This document shows positions 1 through 13,488 of a stretch of 64,000 nt of DNA, one piece after another. The stretch spans positions 119,879 through 183,878 of the forward strand of contig JAYMTJ010000010.1 in NCBI GenBank assembly GCA_036897525.1, in the 5' to 3' direction. The DNA is from Pelargonium x hortorum (Eukaryota; Streptophyta; Magnoliopsida; Geraniales; Geraniaceae). The stretch's first letter is position 1. Each line of letters begins with the position of its first letter. Both the position numbers and the translations under genes were made by a program. The notes under the pieces are model-generated. The model saw nothing but the letters and a program-made list of their open reading frames with translations, was not told the DNA's origin and made no database searches.

Positions 1-1409
1 CTTTTATTGGTCAGAGGTGCCTCCGTATTTTAACTTAACAGGATCAGAAAAGGAGTCTCGATAATAGTAGCTACTTACCGGCAAAGGAATAACGGGAGCC
101 TTCACTATGGTCTTAATAGCAATACAAGATCCAAAAAAGTTCAATTCAATTCCTATTACTATACTAGGATCTATAGGGCAATTTCTATCTAATCCTGCCT
201 GCGGTTTTTCGTAGAACGTGGCACTCAATTTCAGTCTTATAATCGCTTAAATAGAGCTCCTTTCTTGTATCCGGGATCGTATTCTTAATACTCTTTGTAT
301 AAAATACACCAAATCTTACAGAAACACCCCTCGATCTCTTATTACTTGGGGCAAAGTCTTTTCCTTAGCTCTTAGCTAGATTTGAAAGGAATTCTTCTTT
401 GTTTAGCTCCGGATCTAGTTTAATAAAAGGGAGGCCATTCTGGTATTTTGTTAAGACTCTAGAATTACAAGAAATTTTATATAATTAAGTAAAACTAGCT
501 AAGGTTTATTTGAATTTATATTCCTTTGCTTGCCTTTCGTCCGAAACAGAGGATCCCACCGCTTCTTCGAAGTGTTTCTGAGAGAAGTCAGTGCTTCGCC
601 TTTTGACTTATATCTTTCCCAAGTTCAAATAACTTATAACTTTGGCTTTATTGCATTCCCACAATCTTGTTTAAGAGATTCGTTAGCTATATCTTTTCGT
701 TCTCAGCTATAACTGTCTTATAACCTGCACCTGCCTTCTTAATATCTATCCGAGTCCTTGTAGCTAGACCCTCCAAAAATTATACATTAAAAGTAAATAG
801 CTGTGAAAAGGCTCGTATCCTGAACTTACACTAAATTAGGGGTCTCAAAAGAATATATCTACTAAGAAACTTATCAAACATGAGTTAGTAATTACCACCA
901 TAATTACCACCAAAGGAATCCTAGAGATGCTCGACTCTTTAGGCTTGTGCAAGACATTAAAAACTTACACTTTGTTAAGGGAAAAAAAGGGCACTGACTT
1001 TGAATATCAGAAATTTATAAGGATAGCGCCTAGCCCATGCAGTCACGAGAAAATGCTAAGCATTTTTGGAAGCCTTTAGACGAGGCATTATCTTTAAGTC
1101 CACTGTATATGCTTTTAGCTAAAGGGAGTTCTTATTTTAAACAAAGGGAAGCTATCCAGAAAGAAAAAGGAGGATCTGTCAAATCAAGTAATTCCTAAGA
1201 TTTCTTGTAGATGAGGTGCCTCTATAAAGGAGTTCTTACTATTCGTACTGGGTAACCGTTACTTTTCTATAAGGGATGCCCTTTGTTGTCAATAATCATA
1301 AGTTTGCCCTTTTAGTGCTTGTCGAAAAACTTCCTAACATACAGGATAAATTAAAACTTTACGTTCTTCTTAGATTCTTTATTAAGTTAAATTTTTAGTT
1401 GTTAATTTA
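1..1409. other. non-coding, gene-free
   Basis: AT-rich DNA without a recognisable gene. It contains the 12-bp tandem duplication at 889-912 and a string near 752 related to the 19-nt repeat at 4688. No promoter, intron or RNA signal seen. Confidence 0.7.
889..912 (+). repeat. tandem duplication, 12 bp x 2
   Basis: The 12-mer taattaccacca is present twice head to tail with no mismatch, consistent with replication slippage. Confidence 0.9.
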
Positions 1410-1478
1410 GTGGTATAGCTTCGGTTGGTAGAGCACGGGGGTACGCATCCCACAAATCTTGATTCGGATCCCATCTTG
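1410..1478 (+). pseudogene. tRNA-like relic, isotype unresolved
   Basis: The string tagcttcggttggtagagcac is a good D arm with one inserted base, and cttgattcggatcccat looks like a decayed T arm at about the right distance. Between them gggggtacgcatccc could fold as an anticodon arm, but the stem is irregular and no anticodon can be read with confidence. The acceptor arm does not pair. I can place it as tRNA-derived but not assign the amino acid. Confidence 0.35.
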
Positions 1479-4235
1479 ATATCTCTTTACTCTCACGGGG
1501 TTAAAAAAGTGTACCTTATGCCGGATATTTCATTTTAGAATAGAACCGTTTGCAAAAGAGAGGAGCTGGGTAAGCGGTTTTGCTGGATCAGGATACACTG
1601 TTTATTCTTATCTACACACGAACATTTCTACGAGTCACAAATCCTATTTTAACCCACCGGGAATTGTTCTAAACTAAAGGACGGGTGAGTTTTATTCATG
1701 AAAATTGGCTTTATCGTTCTGTACATTAGTCGGGGACCTAGCTCGGAAGCTCACTTTATTATCTGATTCGAACCGGCGGCTTTCTTAATATAAATATGTT
1801 TTCGGTACGTTCGCAGTTAGTAGTTAAGGCTAGCTAAGATCTAAGATAAGCGACTCGTTAAAAGACAAGGAAATCCGGTGATTACAAGCTTAGGCGTGAG
1901 ATATTAGTTGCCCTGAATCAGAGATTGTACATCAAGATTGATTTACTAAAACTCGTAGTCAAATTTTGTAGTATATAAAACTGAAAGGACTCCTTATGGA
2001 AAGTTAATCTATTTGTAACCTCCCTTTTCATAATACCAAGGAACTTACATATCTCCGAATTGAAGAGGTCCTTTTGTTTTTAGGAAAACTCTATTTGAAA
2101 TGGATATTTGCTAACCTTACTTTATTTTTAGAGTTCTACCAGGTCGGGTTTAGAATATAGTGAATGGACCTTATTATACACCAGTAAACCTAACTGCTGG
2201 CGCTAACTCTAAAGATCAGTGCACATGAAAGCTTTACTAGACCCCTGCGAAAGGTAGGATTCTTCCCGAAAGAAAAGAAAAGGGGCCTGGAAAATCTATA
2301 TACATATAAACGAGGATTAGCTTTTCGGAGTATTTAGAATTTTACACGAAAGTAAGGAATAAAAGAAACACTTAAGAAGGGAGAAGGGGTCGAATCCGTA
2401 TACTGTTTTTAGTGGAAGAGCCCTTATTCACATTAGGAGAGTCTTTCCTTGAAGGTAGACTCTTTTGCTTGGTTAAACAAACCGATTAGATTAAACGGAG
2501 GAGTAGTTCTAAAGTAAACTTAATTATGCGAAAGTTATATCTTAGGGTCTATCTTATGTTCTAATTAGTTGTAAAGGATAGGAGTAATAAATAGGAGGTT
2601 TAGCAGTGTCTCTAAGTATTGGTAAAATAAGATCCTTTTTTAAATTTAAGTGAATAACTAAGTGTCGTGTGTCCTATCTAGAGGTTATCCCTTTCTTATT
2701 ATTTTGATATACTTTATATTACAATATAGAAAATAAATAACCCGCAATCTGCAAGACTAAAACAAGCTTTCTTTTTGTGCCACAAGATCCCTCGAAGCTT
2801 TTCTAATTCTATCTTAGATTACTTGCTTCATTTCAGAATTTGTAATAGAAGGTCTAACCACTTAGAATATAATAGGATTGAACTAAATTATCTGTTGGTT
2901 CTCTTATTTTACAAGTATTAAAGCTAAGTTTCAGTTTAATAAATACTATACTACCTGGGGGACTTTTAAATACTTCTTGTGTGTTTATGTTACTGCTTAA
3001 TAAGATAGTGATTCCTTGAAAAGGGCCACTCTGCTGTGTTGCTTATTACGGCTCCTTACTTTCTAGTATCTGGGAATCAATTTCTGACAAGAAATGAAAA
3101 TTATAAGGTTACTTGTTACTTCAAAAAATCTTTGCTATTAAGATAAGTCAAGTCATGGGAATGGCCTAGACAACCGCGCCAAGGTTGAGGGCTTAAAGTC
3201 GGCGTCAAAATCGCTGAGATTATATGACTTTATATAACCATTTATACCCTGCCAATTAAAGGATTAAATTGGATGAATGGCAAGAATAATCCTGTAGTAA
3301 AAGGTTCAAGCCAGTTTTTCTCGTTTTTTCTTCAATTTTTATTTAGCTCTCAAAACAAAATAGAAACTCTTTCTTATTTGTAAAGAAAGCATTCCACTTC
3401 TACTTTTAACTTTATATATTTTCAAGGAAAAGGGTTTCTCATCTCAAGCTTAGTATTAGTATAGTATTACCTACCCGAAATAATATCTCCAAATTCCCTG
3501 TTAATTTAAGGGGCTCCTTATAAATTTTAAGGTTTGCAGTTTCAAACTTCTATCCGAAATTTCAGAATTAGGTACTAAATTGCAGTTTTTTTAGGCAAAG
3601 TTGTGATCTAAGTTGCTTCTTTATATGGGCTCTACCTTTCAATTTTTGGAATTCTCTATAATTTGACTAAATTTCTGTACTTGAAGTCCCCTTTACTCGC
3701 CAGCGCTTGCTGTATTTATGAATTGTATTTATGAATGAGTAGGGTCCTCTTTGATTTACCGCTAAAACTTAACTTATACTTATATTGCGAGGGGTGGACT
3801 TTCATTTAGTACTCCATTAAGAGTTCAGTCAGTTAACTATTATACGTACCGAAAGGGGCGGGCCTCTCAATTTCAAGCTAAAGAATTTCCGTGATAAGAG
3901 GGTGGGTTTTCTAATGATCGGGTTCCTCTTAGAAAAAAGGGCCCTATTAGTGTAGTGAGCTCTTCTCCTTTTTAGGCTATTTAAGTTCTTAAGAGATTTA
4001 TGCAATCCGTCTTCTTTTCAGTGACAGAATTTTTAGACTTGACTAAAGAATGAATGACTGCTAATTAGAAACCTTGTTGATCCAGTATAGTAAAGTTACA
4101 GATACGTAAACAATACCAATAGGGAGAGGAGAGACTCGCTTTGTATATTTCCTTGTATCATAGAAAGTTTTTTTGATAATTAAAATGTTTATCAAGGGTT
4201 CTGAACATGCTAACAACTATTAATGCAGGATTAGA
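1479..4235. other. non-coding, gene-free
   Basis: AT-rich, no open frame above 60 codons. A T-arm-like string lies on the minus strand near 1764-1785, but nothing else of a tRNA is there. It holds the 13-bp tandem duplication at 3711 and a GGGCCC palindrome at 3939. Otherwise nothing seen. Confidence 0.7.
3711..3736 (+). repeat. tandem duplication, 13 bp x 2
   Basis: The 13-mer tgtatttatgaat is present twice head to tail with no mismatch. Confidence 0.9.
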
Positions 4236-4302
4236 TTAAGCCCCTCATCGGTAGAGTATTGACCTAATAGTGGTAAAATTTCAAATTCCAATAGAGTAAT
4301 TT
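4236..4302 (+). pseudogene. elongator tRNA-Met-like relic (plastid type)
   Basis: The string ctcatcggtagagtattg followed by ttcaaattccaatag recalls the D arm and T arm of plastid trnM-CAU (ctcagtggttagagtattg and ggttcaaatccaatag). The middle, including the anticodon arm, is about five bases too short and has no CAU in the right place. The 5' strand of the T stem is lost. Plastid trnT is a weaker alternative. The neighbouring agcaggattagatt-type string is not rRNA. This is a decayed fragment with no sign of function. Confidence 0.35.
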
Positions 4303-4687
4303 AGTATAATGAAGAAAGAAAAGATAGATCAACAAGGAAAGGACTGCCTCAAGGATAAGTTTTAAATTAAAGAGTTAATCACCCGGACTAGTGCCGACAG
4401 AGGCAAATATTAAAATCTAGCATGTGATTCAATTTCTCTTTTCTATAAAGCTACTTTGTTTGTAGTGTACCCCTTCCGTTCTGGAAAATAGAGATTTACC
4501 CAACCGATCTCTAGTTTATAATTATATATACGTTCTTTCTTAGGCGCTTAAATAACCAAAATTTTAGCAGGAATACACTATAGGAACAAACCCACTGCGA
4601 CTTTTGTATTTGCTTTCTTAGTCTGTATCAGGATCTGTATCTTCTAAGTCTTAGGAAGAGCTTTTTATCTATCTAGGAGCTTTCTTG

Positions 4688-4706
4688 TGAGTCTTTGCAG
4701 CTAGAC
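4688..4706 (+). repeat. inverted 19-nt dispersed repeat, left copy
   Basis: The string tgagtctttgcagctagac is repeated exactly in inverted orientation at 16844-16862. Related but imperfect strings are seen near 752 (gagtccttgtagctagacc) and, inverted, near 23431 (tagctgcaaagactc), so this may be a small family. Confidence 0.7.
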
Positions 4707-4775
4707 CTGTACCTGTCTTACTGTTGTTATGGTTCCCTGTGCTTTTTAGTGGAGCTACTGTATTCTTCCTATTGT

Positions 4776-4819
4776 ATAGATAGTAAGTCCTACCGACTGA
4801 AGCGTAGTGAAGGAGGTTA
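4776..4819 (+). repeat. composite repeat (taccgactg ... agtgaaggaggtta), copy 1
   Basis: The string taccgactg is followed closely by agtgaaggaggtta (4806-4819). Both words recur in the same order at 16606-16639, with a gap five bases longer there, and gatagtaa precedes both. The combination of ordered short matches supports a diverged duplication. Confidence 0.5.
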
Positions 4820-4839
4820 TTACGAAACAAAGTTAGTTT

Positions 4840-4857
4840 TTAGAGTCTTTTCTAAGG
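4840..4857 (+). repeat. dispersed 18-nt repeat, copy 1
   Basis: The string ttagagtcttttctaagg is found here and at 35985-36002 in the same orientation. The sequence after it is also loosely alike (tatgtacct against acttgtgcct), which favours common ancestry over chance. Confidence 0.55.
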
Positions 4858-7800
4858 TATGTACCTCTTGAGGAGTAGTGCAAAAAGCCTTTTCGGACTT
4901 ACTTACATAGGAGCGCCCATAAGTTTTATACTTTATGAGTCTCTAAGACATCTTGAAGAGTCGCTTTTACGAATCTTTGGGGTATACCAACCAACCTGCG
5001 CAAACATTTATAACCAGGTAAAAATTTAGTGAGAAAGTTCAAAGCACAGAAACGAGTATACAATATACCCTGTTTATTGCATGCTTCCATAGCTCTATAG
5101 TTAGGAGTTAAGATTCATAGATTTTGAAATTCGAGTGTTAAAAAGGAATCTTGATCTATACCAAATTCTGTACAATAAAGAGTAACATAAAGTTTAGCTT
5201 TATTGCTCGGGGACTTCTAAGTTTCCTGGTAAATAGAAGGTGATAGCAAGTGAAAGTTTGTCCTGTTGATCCTGGGTATTTCTCTTTTAGCTTTGGATAG
5301 AATAGAGATTTATTAAGGTAACTTTACCAGGCCAGGAAATCCCGCCTATTCTTTAGGCATTTAAGCTCTTGAACAAGAAAGGTTTAACAATCATCTAGAA
5401 AGGGGAGTAGCTTTCTTGGATGTCATGCTTGCCTTGCTTTACCGGAATAGGTAAAATAAATAGAAGTTCTTAGATTAGAAAGTGTTATACAAACAAGAAA
5501 TGAATTGTATTGACTCCTTTAGCAGCAATTACCTTGGCCAGCTAAGATTAGTTAGGAAAGGAGGATTATGAGTCCTTATAATATAAGAAGTGTTAGTATT
5601 AGTTAGTTGAAATGGTGTTAGTTAGATCTTGAGCAGAACGGTAGCTATGAGTTCCTTAGCTCAGTTTGTTACTAGTTAGAGTCCAAAAAACAAAGAGTAG
5701 TTTTGTGCATGTGTCTTGTGTCTATAGTTCTGAATTTCATTTAAGAGTAGCTATTTGAGAGAAGTCAACTAAGAGCAAGTTCTGTGTTTTGAGTGTGTAG
5801 AGTCCTAATAATTTCTAGTTGCTTGTTAGTCGGTGAAGTTCTTGGCTTTGACAGTTGAGATGAGAATTGAAGGAAGATAAACACAAGACTTTTGAGTTCT
5901 AGTTCTTCTGGGTTTGGGATTGCAAGCTGATAACTGATTAACAGATTCAAATGACATTGAGAGTTAAGTTAAGGAGTCACTCTTACTTTAATAGCAGCGT
6001 ACCTGCACCTAGCGCTTAATGGACAGGTTAGTCAATCAAGAAAGAACTAGACCGTAGAACAATTCATTCTTAAACTCCTTTATCGGTCAGTTACCGGAAT
6101 CTGCTCGCTCAACAAAGAAATATGTTTATTTAAAGAACCCCTTTTACTTACTAGATTTTCTATTTTTTGAAAATAGCTGATATTATATAGCTTTCAATTT
6201 GACCTTCTTCCTTTATCAGCACTTGGTTTCACTTGGCTCAGGAGTATAGACCTTTTTTGAGGAATTTTTAATAAGTTTCAGTTAATATATTTGGGTCACC
6301 TTTAGTTTAGGTTTGGGTACACTTCAAGGTCAAGAGTTTCTAGTTGATTTATTGGCTCTGGAGAATAGCAATATGATACTGGATAAGAGTAACAAAGAAG
6401 CTGCATTAAGACCCATTCCAACAAGACTGGTATTTTGATTTTGAGGGTTACCTATAAGGGAAGTTGAGGTTTACCGTTGTGTTCCGTAGTGTAATGTATA
6501 TAAGTATACCTATTTCAAATGAATCTAGGATATAGCTTGAAGAACAGTTTCAACTAACCGGAATATTGCAGAGTTTAGGGTATTTATAGGAGATAAAGAA
6601 CTAAGTAAGTTACTTCTGTGTTCCCTCGATTCTAAGTTTTCTTATTATCTATTCCAAATTCCTTCCTATCCTTCTTTCACTATTAGGAATCTACTCGCAC
6701 AAAGCAAAGAAGTTGAAAGAATTGCACAACAGTAAACTCGGAAGACATAGTTTTATACTCCTTATATGAATGATTAGAAAAGCTCTCTAGTTCTACACTA
6801 AGTTCCTGTAATGTTGTATAAAATATCAAATTTTAAGTGCTTTAACATATAAATTCTCCCTCTAAGAAATCCTAAAAGCTCTAGTCCAGTTGGGGTTAAA
6901 ATATAAGACACATAGGGAATAGGGTCTCCTCAAGTCAAAAATTGAACTCGCGGAACTATGGTATCATATAAGGAAGTGCGATTCGAAGCCAGGATACAAA
7001 ACTTATTTATACATTTTTTTAGCAAACAGCTTTCTTAAAGCTTTCGATATGTAAAGCTATTGCCATAAAATGACATTATTCCTTTCCTATCTAAGCGATT
7101 TTGTACTGAACTTCGGTTAATCCGTAGGAGCAAGCTATTTCACAAATTCTATTTTCATTTTAAAGGGCCCTTTTGAAATCTTGAATCTGTTACATTTCTA
7201 TGAGAAGAATGCTTCTTATGCTTAGTACAACAAAACTTTCATTTACAATGAATGAAGGGGTCTCGTCTCTTATAATTAAAAAAATGACGCCGTGATGTTT
7301 TCTATATCTTCTATACCCGCTTTTATTAAAAAGAGCTTAGACAGGCCGGCATATGGAGTCAATTTCTTTTTTATTCAAGCTTTTATAGCAAGGGCCCTAC
7401 TTTAACGATTCTATATAGCTTTTTTCTCGAATGCTTCCTTGACTAGCTTTTCTAAACTAAAAGCTGTTCTGAAATATCAAGGGAGTGGCAAGGATTTGTA
7501 TCTAATCGTGTTCTCTCTTATATAAAAAACTATAATTAAAAAATTAAGAGAGGTACTGTCAAAATAATCTAAATCTAATTTCTTAATTACAAGGATCCAT
7601 CTAAAAGAAAACTTCAACCTGGTTAGTTTACGAACTTTTATGTTACGTTACTACCCTCAGATACCTTGTATAAAATAAAGAAAAGGAAGGATCCTAATAA
7701 AGAGCTTAGGGGCATTCATACAGGTTTCTATTTTATATACATTTTATTTAGAAAGAGTTTCTAAAAGGTTAAAGAAGAAGAAGAGATCTAGATAGATTAG

Positions 7801-10800
7801 AACTAGGTTAATCTAAAATTCTTGCTGAAATCAAGAGTTATGACCCTTTGGTTTTATCTTGTTCCGTGAAATTTCACGCATATAATTTGAATATCGAAGG
7901 CTCTCTTTAGCTTATGGATCTAAAACGCCTTTGTAATAAAGGGGTTTCCGGCTAATGTATCCACTCGAATATCCTTTATATAAGGATTGTCCGCCGAAGC
8001 ACCAAATCATTTTCCAGTTTTAATAGGCAGCAATAGAACAAAAGCTGGCAATTTTCATCTAAGTAGACTACCGAATAAATAAAAGTAACAAATTTCTTTA
8101 ATAACAGCAGAAGCCCAAGGGCCCCAACACTTCCCTCGTTAACTGGAAATCCGGGGCCAGAGACATTAACTAGAGGAAAACAACCTACCCTTCAGTTCTG
8201 TCTTTACCAAAATTGACTTTAGCTTTAGGGATTGGAAAAAAAGGCACACAGAAGGCAACTCCTTACTATCTTACCCTTAAATGCAGGAACGAAATAGCTT
8301 ATTTATATAGAATAAAATGCACGTTGAATAACTAAATAGAATGACAAGGGTCTAATATTATCCCTTTTCTAGAGATTCTCTTTTAGGTTTAGGAGATTTT
8401 ATCAGTATCCCTATAAGGTAATAAATCCCTCTTTAGAAAGCTTCCCTTGCAAGATAAGGAAGTCTAGCATATAAGACAGGGCCGCAGAAGTTCTTGGATA
8501 GGTATGAAAGCTAGTAAGAGTATAAGTATCAGATTCAGATCGGAAAGCCAATATTTAGGACTATTCACGGGAGTTGAATCTATGACTCACGAAAAAGTCT
8601 TCAAAAGCTAAAAAGACGAAATTTTGGTATATGCCCCCTTTTGCTTTTGTGTGGCGACTGCGTGGATAATGGGACGAAAAGTCTGTGTCCAGTCGGATAC
8701 CCTATAATCTCATTTTAATGGAATCCCTTTCTTATTATATAGATATTGCTGTACCCGGTAACCAAGACCCTGTCAAGCACCCCTCATTAGGGGGTATAGT
8801 AACTAAGCCTCTCTCGTATTCGAACTTCTATTCTTCGCAGAAAATCTGGGAGCCTTTTAAGCAAATAAGAAATCGCTTATAATTTAATTTCAAGTTAACT
8901 TTGTTAAACCTGCGTGGGTAAGCGCTTACAGATATCTCATTAATATAATAACAATAACAACCTGTACTTGAAACTTGAAGTTAATTGCTAGTAATGAATC
9001 CCTCACTTGAAATCTCTTATATCCTCTTGCACTCTTAACACCCAAAGAAACTACTCAAATCTAAAGCTTGTCTCTTCTTAGCTGGTAAAGGGTAGTCAAT
9101 ACTATAAATCTCTTATTTATATAAAATTGATGTCTAAGTCTTGAGGAAACCCTTCCATCAAAGTACTCACTCTTGCTCTTGGAAGGTCCTGGTCAATGAT
9201 AGCCTGTCGGTGTAGCTTATACTCCTAATGAATTGTACTCTTGTTAGAGTTGGTGCTAAAGAGTGAAGAAGAACTTCTAAAAAGACAAAGCCTGTTAAGT
9301 CTTTAGAAATGAGAATAGGTCTTACTCATTAAGCGAAAAGGGTCTCTTTTAAATAAAAAGAGAAAGAATAAGTACGAGTACTGTTGCAGTATCCTCAGGA
9401 AAGTGCACTTATCTCTTCTAGTCAACATAGATTTACTGAAAATTTTTTTTAATCAATCTCGTCGAAAAGCTTCCTTTATATTATAAACTAGGGAACAAGA
9501 GCTGTAATCCGGGAGCAACTCTTCTCGTAAGTTTCGGATAATTAGGTTTCTTTGTGACAAGAAGTTGCAACTAAGTTTAGTAACCAAAAATGTTTTTCTT
9601 ATAAATGGGGATTCGTTTGAGGAGCCCTTACTTAAGCTTAAGGATTCTCTTTGTTTTGGAAGGAAGATCCGTGCCTGTAAAGGTGTAAATACCATAAATT
9701 CTTGTTCTAATGTCAATGTCAATTTAAAGGAACTCTCTAATTCTGGGGACTTTGCTTATATACTTAAAGTGATGGTATCGCCTGGTTAATGATTCTAAAC
9801 ACTTTGAAAGCAGTCCTTTGTTTGAGTCGATCTATCTGTATAGCTGATAAAGGAGGAAATCCCATTTCTTTGTTCTGTGAAGTTCATGTCTGAGTCTGTG
9901 TAGCTTAATCCCTCTAAATCTGATCTAGGAACTGACTGGATACATAGAGAGGATTCCGATAATAGTCTTAATTCTGTACAGCTGAGTGAACTGATTCTAT
10001 TCCTAATGCCAATGGTAAGCAAGTGCAACTTTTTGTTTGGGATAGCAAGCTGAGGAGTTTAAAGAACTTGATTGACTAACCTGTCCATTTAGGTGATAGC
10101 TGATGCAGTTGATTGCCAAGTCCTCAGAACCAAACTAATAAGCCTCTCCTTTCTGTATTCTGTTGCTGTGTTGCTGATGTAAAGAAGGACTGTGTTGCTT
10201 TTGATTGCTTGAGAGGAGATTTCTAAGTCGTTCTAGATTGTTTAGGCAGGAGCTTGTTAGCTTGTATTCCGGTGTTGCAAAACTAAAGAATGAGTCTAAT
10301 CGGTGAATGCAGTTGGCAAGACTGTCCTTTGTTTTAGTTCCTCTGAGCAAGATCCCTGTCAGTCGAAAGCACTCTCTTAATTGTATTCTTGGCTGGGACC
10401 TAGCTCTCTATCAGTCTCAGTATCTTACTCTTCAATTTCTGTCTAAGCTTGTAAGCCCTTGCAGCTCTTGTCCTACAAATTCTATTCTATCTAAGATCTT
10501 GAGGGTTCATTCGTTTAGGAATCAGTTTCCTATGTTGAATGAGCATCTATTCATAAGATATTCTATTGACCGGCGAGCACTAACCCATCTCAACCTGCTT
10601 GAGTCTACTCTCCAGACTGTGTACCGACCTATTCCACTCTCAAGCAAGAATACAATTCCTCGCTATTGAGTGTTATCCTTAAGCTTTCGTTGTGAAAGAG
10701 TTTAAGATAGCTAGTAACTCCTTGCTATACAGAATGAAGAGCAACAATTGATAGAGTTCCGCTCCATCGACAGGGCAAGCATCCCTTAACAGCGCCTACT

Positions 10801-11329
10801 CACCAGCACCTTCTACCCGCTTCAATATACCTGTTGCTTAGAAACCCAAACTCTGAGCTATGCCTCTAGCTTTCATCTGACTCAGTATCCTAGGAGCTAT
10901 CACTTTCTTCAGTATCTTATAGGGCTTTGCGCCTTCTTCTTCTACTCGTACAGGTCTTACCTATTACTCTTATCTATTGTAGAGTCACTCTATTTAGTAT
11001 TCTGTTCCTTGACTGTCAAACAAGAAATTGTTTTCTGTATTCTGCACCGGCTATGTCCTTAGCTTCCCTGGACAGCTAAGAAGAGTACCATGAAAGAGTT
11101 TAGGAAGACTGACTAGATTGAACATACGGTTTAGTTGAATAGTCTATCTTCCTCAAGTAATGAATACAATAGATACCGCACGCTATAAGCTCGCTAATGT
11201 CAGTGTTTTAAGAAGAGCTCCCACTCCCACTAATAAGAGAGTTCCTTCAGCAGCTTAGGAAGAAGTAATAAGTATCCTTTCAGTGAATCTATTATCGATA
11301 TCCTATTTCATTCTTAGCCTGTGTACCTG

Positions 11330-11357
11330 CTTGGCATCCTTGACTTGGCATCCCTCG
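11330..11357 (+). repeat. near-perfect tandem duplication, 14-bp period
   Basis: The string cttggcatcc occurs twice 14 bases apart, followed by ttga and tcga respectively. It is inside the higher-GC block. Confidence 0.7.
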
Positions 11358-13467
11358 ACCTCTCAAGCAGCTAGACCTAGCCTCCCTATCTGGATACCCA
11401 GCTTTGCAGCCTTACCAGTCTTAAAAGCTAGACTCCGTCTTTCTATACCTATGGAAGAAGAATAAAACCTTTTTGACTTGTTTTAGATAGAAGGTGTTAA
11501 TACAGTTCCTAAGTACTTTTGTTAGGGAAGGTTGGTACGTACTGCCAATCAATGCACCTGAGATAGGAAGAACTCCGAACAGAATTCGCTAAAGAAGAGA
11601 CTCATCCACAACCAAGCACTCTGCAGCAAGGAAATCCTGAACTAGAAAGGATAAGAAATGTGAAAGATGATACAACTCTAATGGTCTCATTCAATCTAAA
11701 CGATTCCTTGCTTCAAAGTAGCTCTTGTATCTTGTAAGCTTGTAAGTCTTATAAGGCAAAGGATTCAAGATCATGGATTAGGATCATTTCCTTTTTCTGT
11801 ATAGGTATAGACCGATAGTGATGGAACTCTCTTAATAGTCTTCTTGTGTTCTTGTGTGAGATTCCTAAGAATTTCCTAGTTTAGGATTTTACGATAACAG
11901 ATAATGTATTTTGGGTTTGAAAGCAAGGGAAGTCCTTTGCAAGTGCAAGTTAGCTCTCTGCAGTCCAAGCTCTTAAGTCTTCTTGGTGTAGCAAGTTGAC
12001 TTGTGTAAGCCGGCGATTCTAAAGAAAACAAAACAGTGATTCCTTTCTTGAGGGATAGGTGTTTCAAGATATAGATTCTGTAGATCTTCGAAGGTAGTCT
12101 TTGTTTGGGTTTTGCAAGCTGCTATTTGGAGTTGTTGTCAAGCTGTTGCAGCTAAAGGAGTTTAATCTTTCTATTTTGTATTAGTTTAGTTTCTATTCTT
12201 TGAGATTCCTAACTAGTCCGATTCTTAGTTCTTCCTTTCTAAGAGAGACATGAGTCAATTCTTTCTCCTTTTATGATGGGGACTGGAGCTATGCTAAACT
12301 CTAAGCAAGTGAGTTATATTAATACCTGTTATATTATTACCAGCCTGTTATTTAGTAACATATTTTGGAGGAAAGGATCGAAAAGAAGTTAATGAATTGT
12401 AGCACTTTGTCCTTAGAGAGTTAGAGTGCTTGAGTAGGTAGTTCAGGTTCATTGAGTAGGTTCCAGATCGAATGGAGTAGGTTGAGTTGGAGTAGAAGTT
12501 CTTGCTTTGAATAGAGATTGATTCGCCTGCTTGTTGAATGAATATCTTTGTCTTTGTTGGATGTGTTTCCGTTAGGGAATTGAGATTGAGAGTTGATACC
12601 CTGAGTCTTTACTTTAGGCTTTTAGGAGAATCTCTAACGTCTTTTGCCGGAAGTTCTACCTGAGATAAGGGACCGCATATTTAACCTCACCTCTAGAAGT
12701 AATCGTGTTTATGGAAGCTATAGAGACTCAAAATGATTCCAAGAAAGATAAAGATAGAGAAAGAATGAATCAGAACGGGCACTTTGGAATCTTAGAATCT
12801 TTATCAGCAACAAGACTAAACTTTCTCAATGGAACAAACTCTAGGAGAAACATTCGCAACTCACTAATCACTAAGAAAAGACTCAAACTTGACCGGGAAC
12901 TAGTATCTTTATAACTTGTTTGTATACCTGCTAAGAAAGAGGTATATATAATAGAAAGAGGAGTCTTTGTTGTAGCTATCCCTTTCCTTAGACTAACCAG
13001 AATTGTCAAATCTGTGCCCTATACCACACTTAGCCTAGCCAGCATTCCATTAACAGATCTCAACTTCACCTGTGCCTTAGACTGTATCTCCACCTACTCT
13101 CATCTCACTAGCAGCACCGGACAGTCCTTCATTAGTGTCATCAACAACTGTAAAGTCAACATTAATTTAGAGTAGGCTGGGTTAGGTTAATAAGTCCGTC
13201 AATTCCCGGTTTACAAAGGCTAGTGCTTTCCATTACCATTAGCACCTCAAATAAACTGCCAATCAGTTCTCCTCCTTTATTTATATGTATTGTGTATTTG
13301 GGCAACCTTGAGTTTCAATTCATTTAGCTACCTCAGTAGAAGGTAATCCTTTAGTTTATCCTAGGAAGAGACTCTAAAAGCACCAATACCTTTAGTGACT
13401 TATTCATAGTTCCAATGATCTATTCTAAACTCTCAAGCAAGAACTGTCATCAACTGTTATTCACAAT

Positions 13468-13488
13468 CTTTCACTGGCTATTGGCAAA
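13468..13488 (+). repeat. dispersed exact 21-nt repeat, copy 1
   Basis: A 21-base string beginning ctttcactggctattggc occurs here and again at 26217-26237 in the same orientation. The identity does not extend into either flank. It lies in the higher-GC block, and the second copy lies in a small island of similar texture. A weaker relative (cagcttacacttgctatt) is seen near 61267. Confidence 0.8.

Larger units (their letters stand above)
4303..8929. other. non-coding, gene-free, with two islands of different texture
   Basis: Mostly AT-rich. At about 4.6-4.85 and 5.4-6.1 kb the sequence has fewer homopolymers and shares short words with the 8.9-14.2 kb block. These islands carry copies of the 19-nt, 18-nt and composite repeats. 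GGGCCC palindromes occur at 7165, 7392 and 8119, and GATACCC at 8696. No gene seen. Confidence 0.7.

Noticed and set aside
1760-1785. T-arm-like ggttcgaat on the minus strand
   Set aside because: The stem is mispaired and no anticodon or D arm lies upstream.
4227-4241. aggattagatt string like the conserved small-subunit rRNA segment
   Set aside because: The match stops before the diagnostic ACCC, and no other rRNA segment is nearby.
10307-10669. 120-codon open frame, plus strand
   Set aside because: It lies in the higher-GC block where stops are sparse on all frames, overlaps a minus-strand frame, and resembles no known protein.
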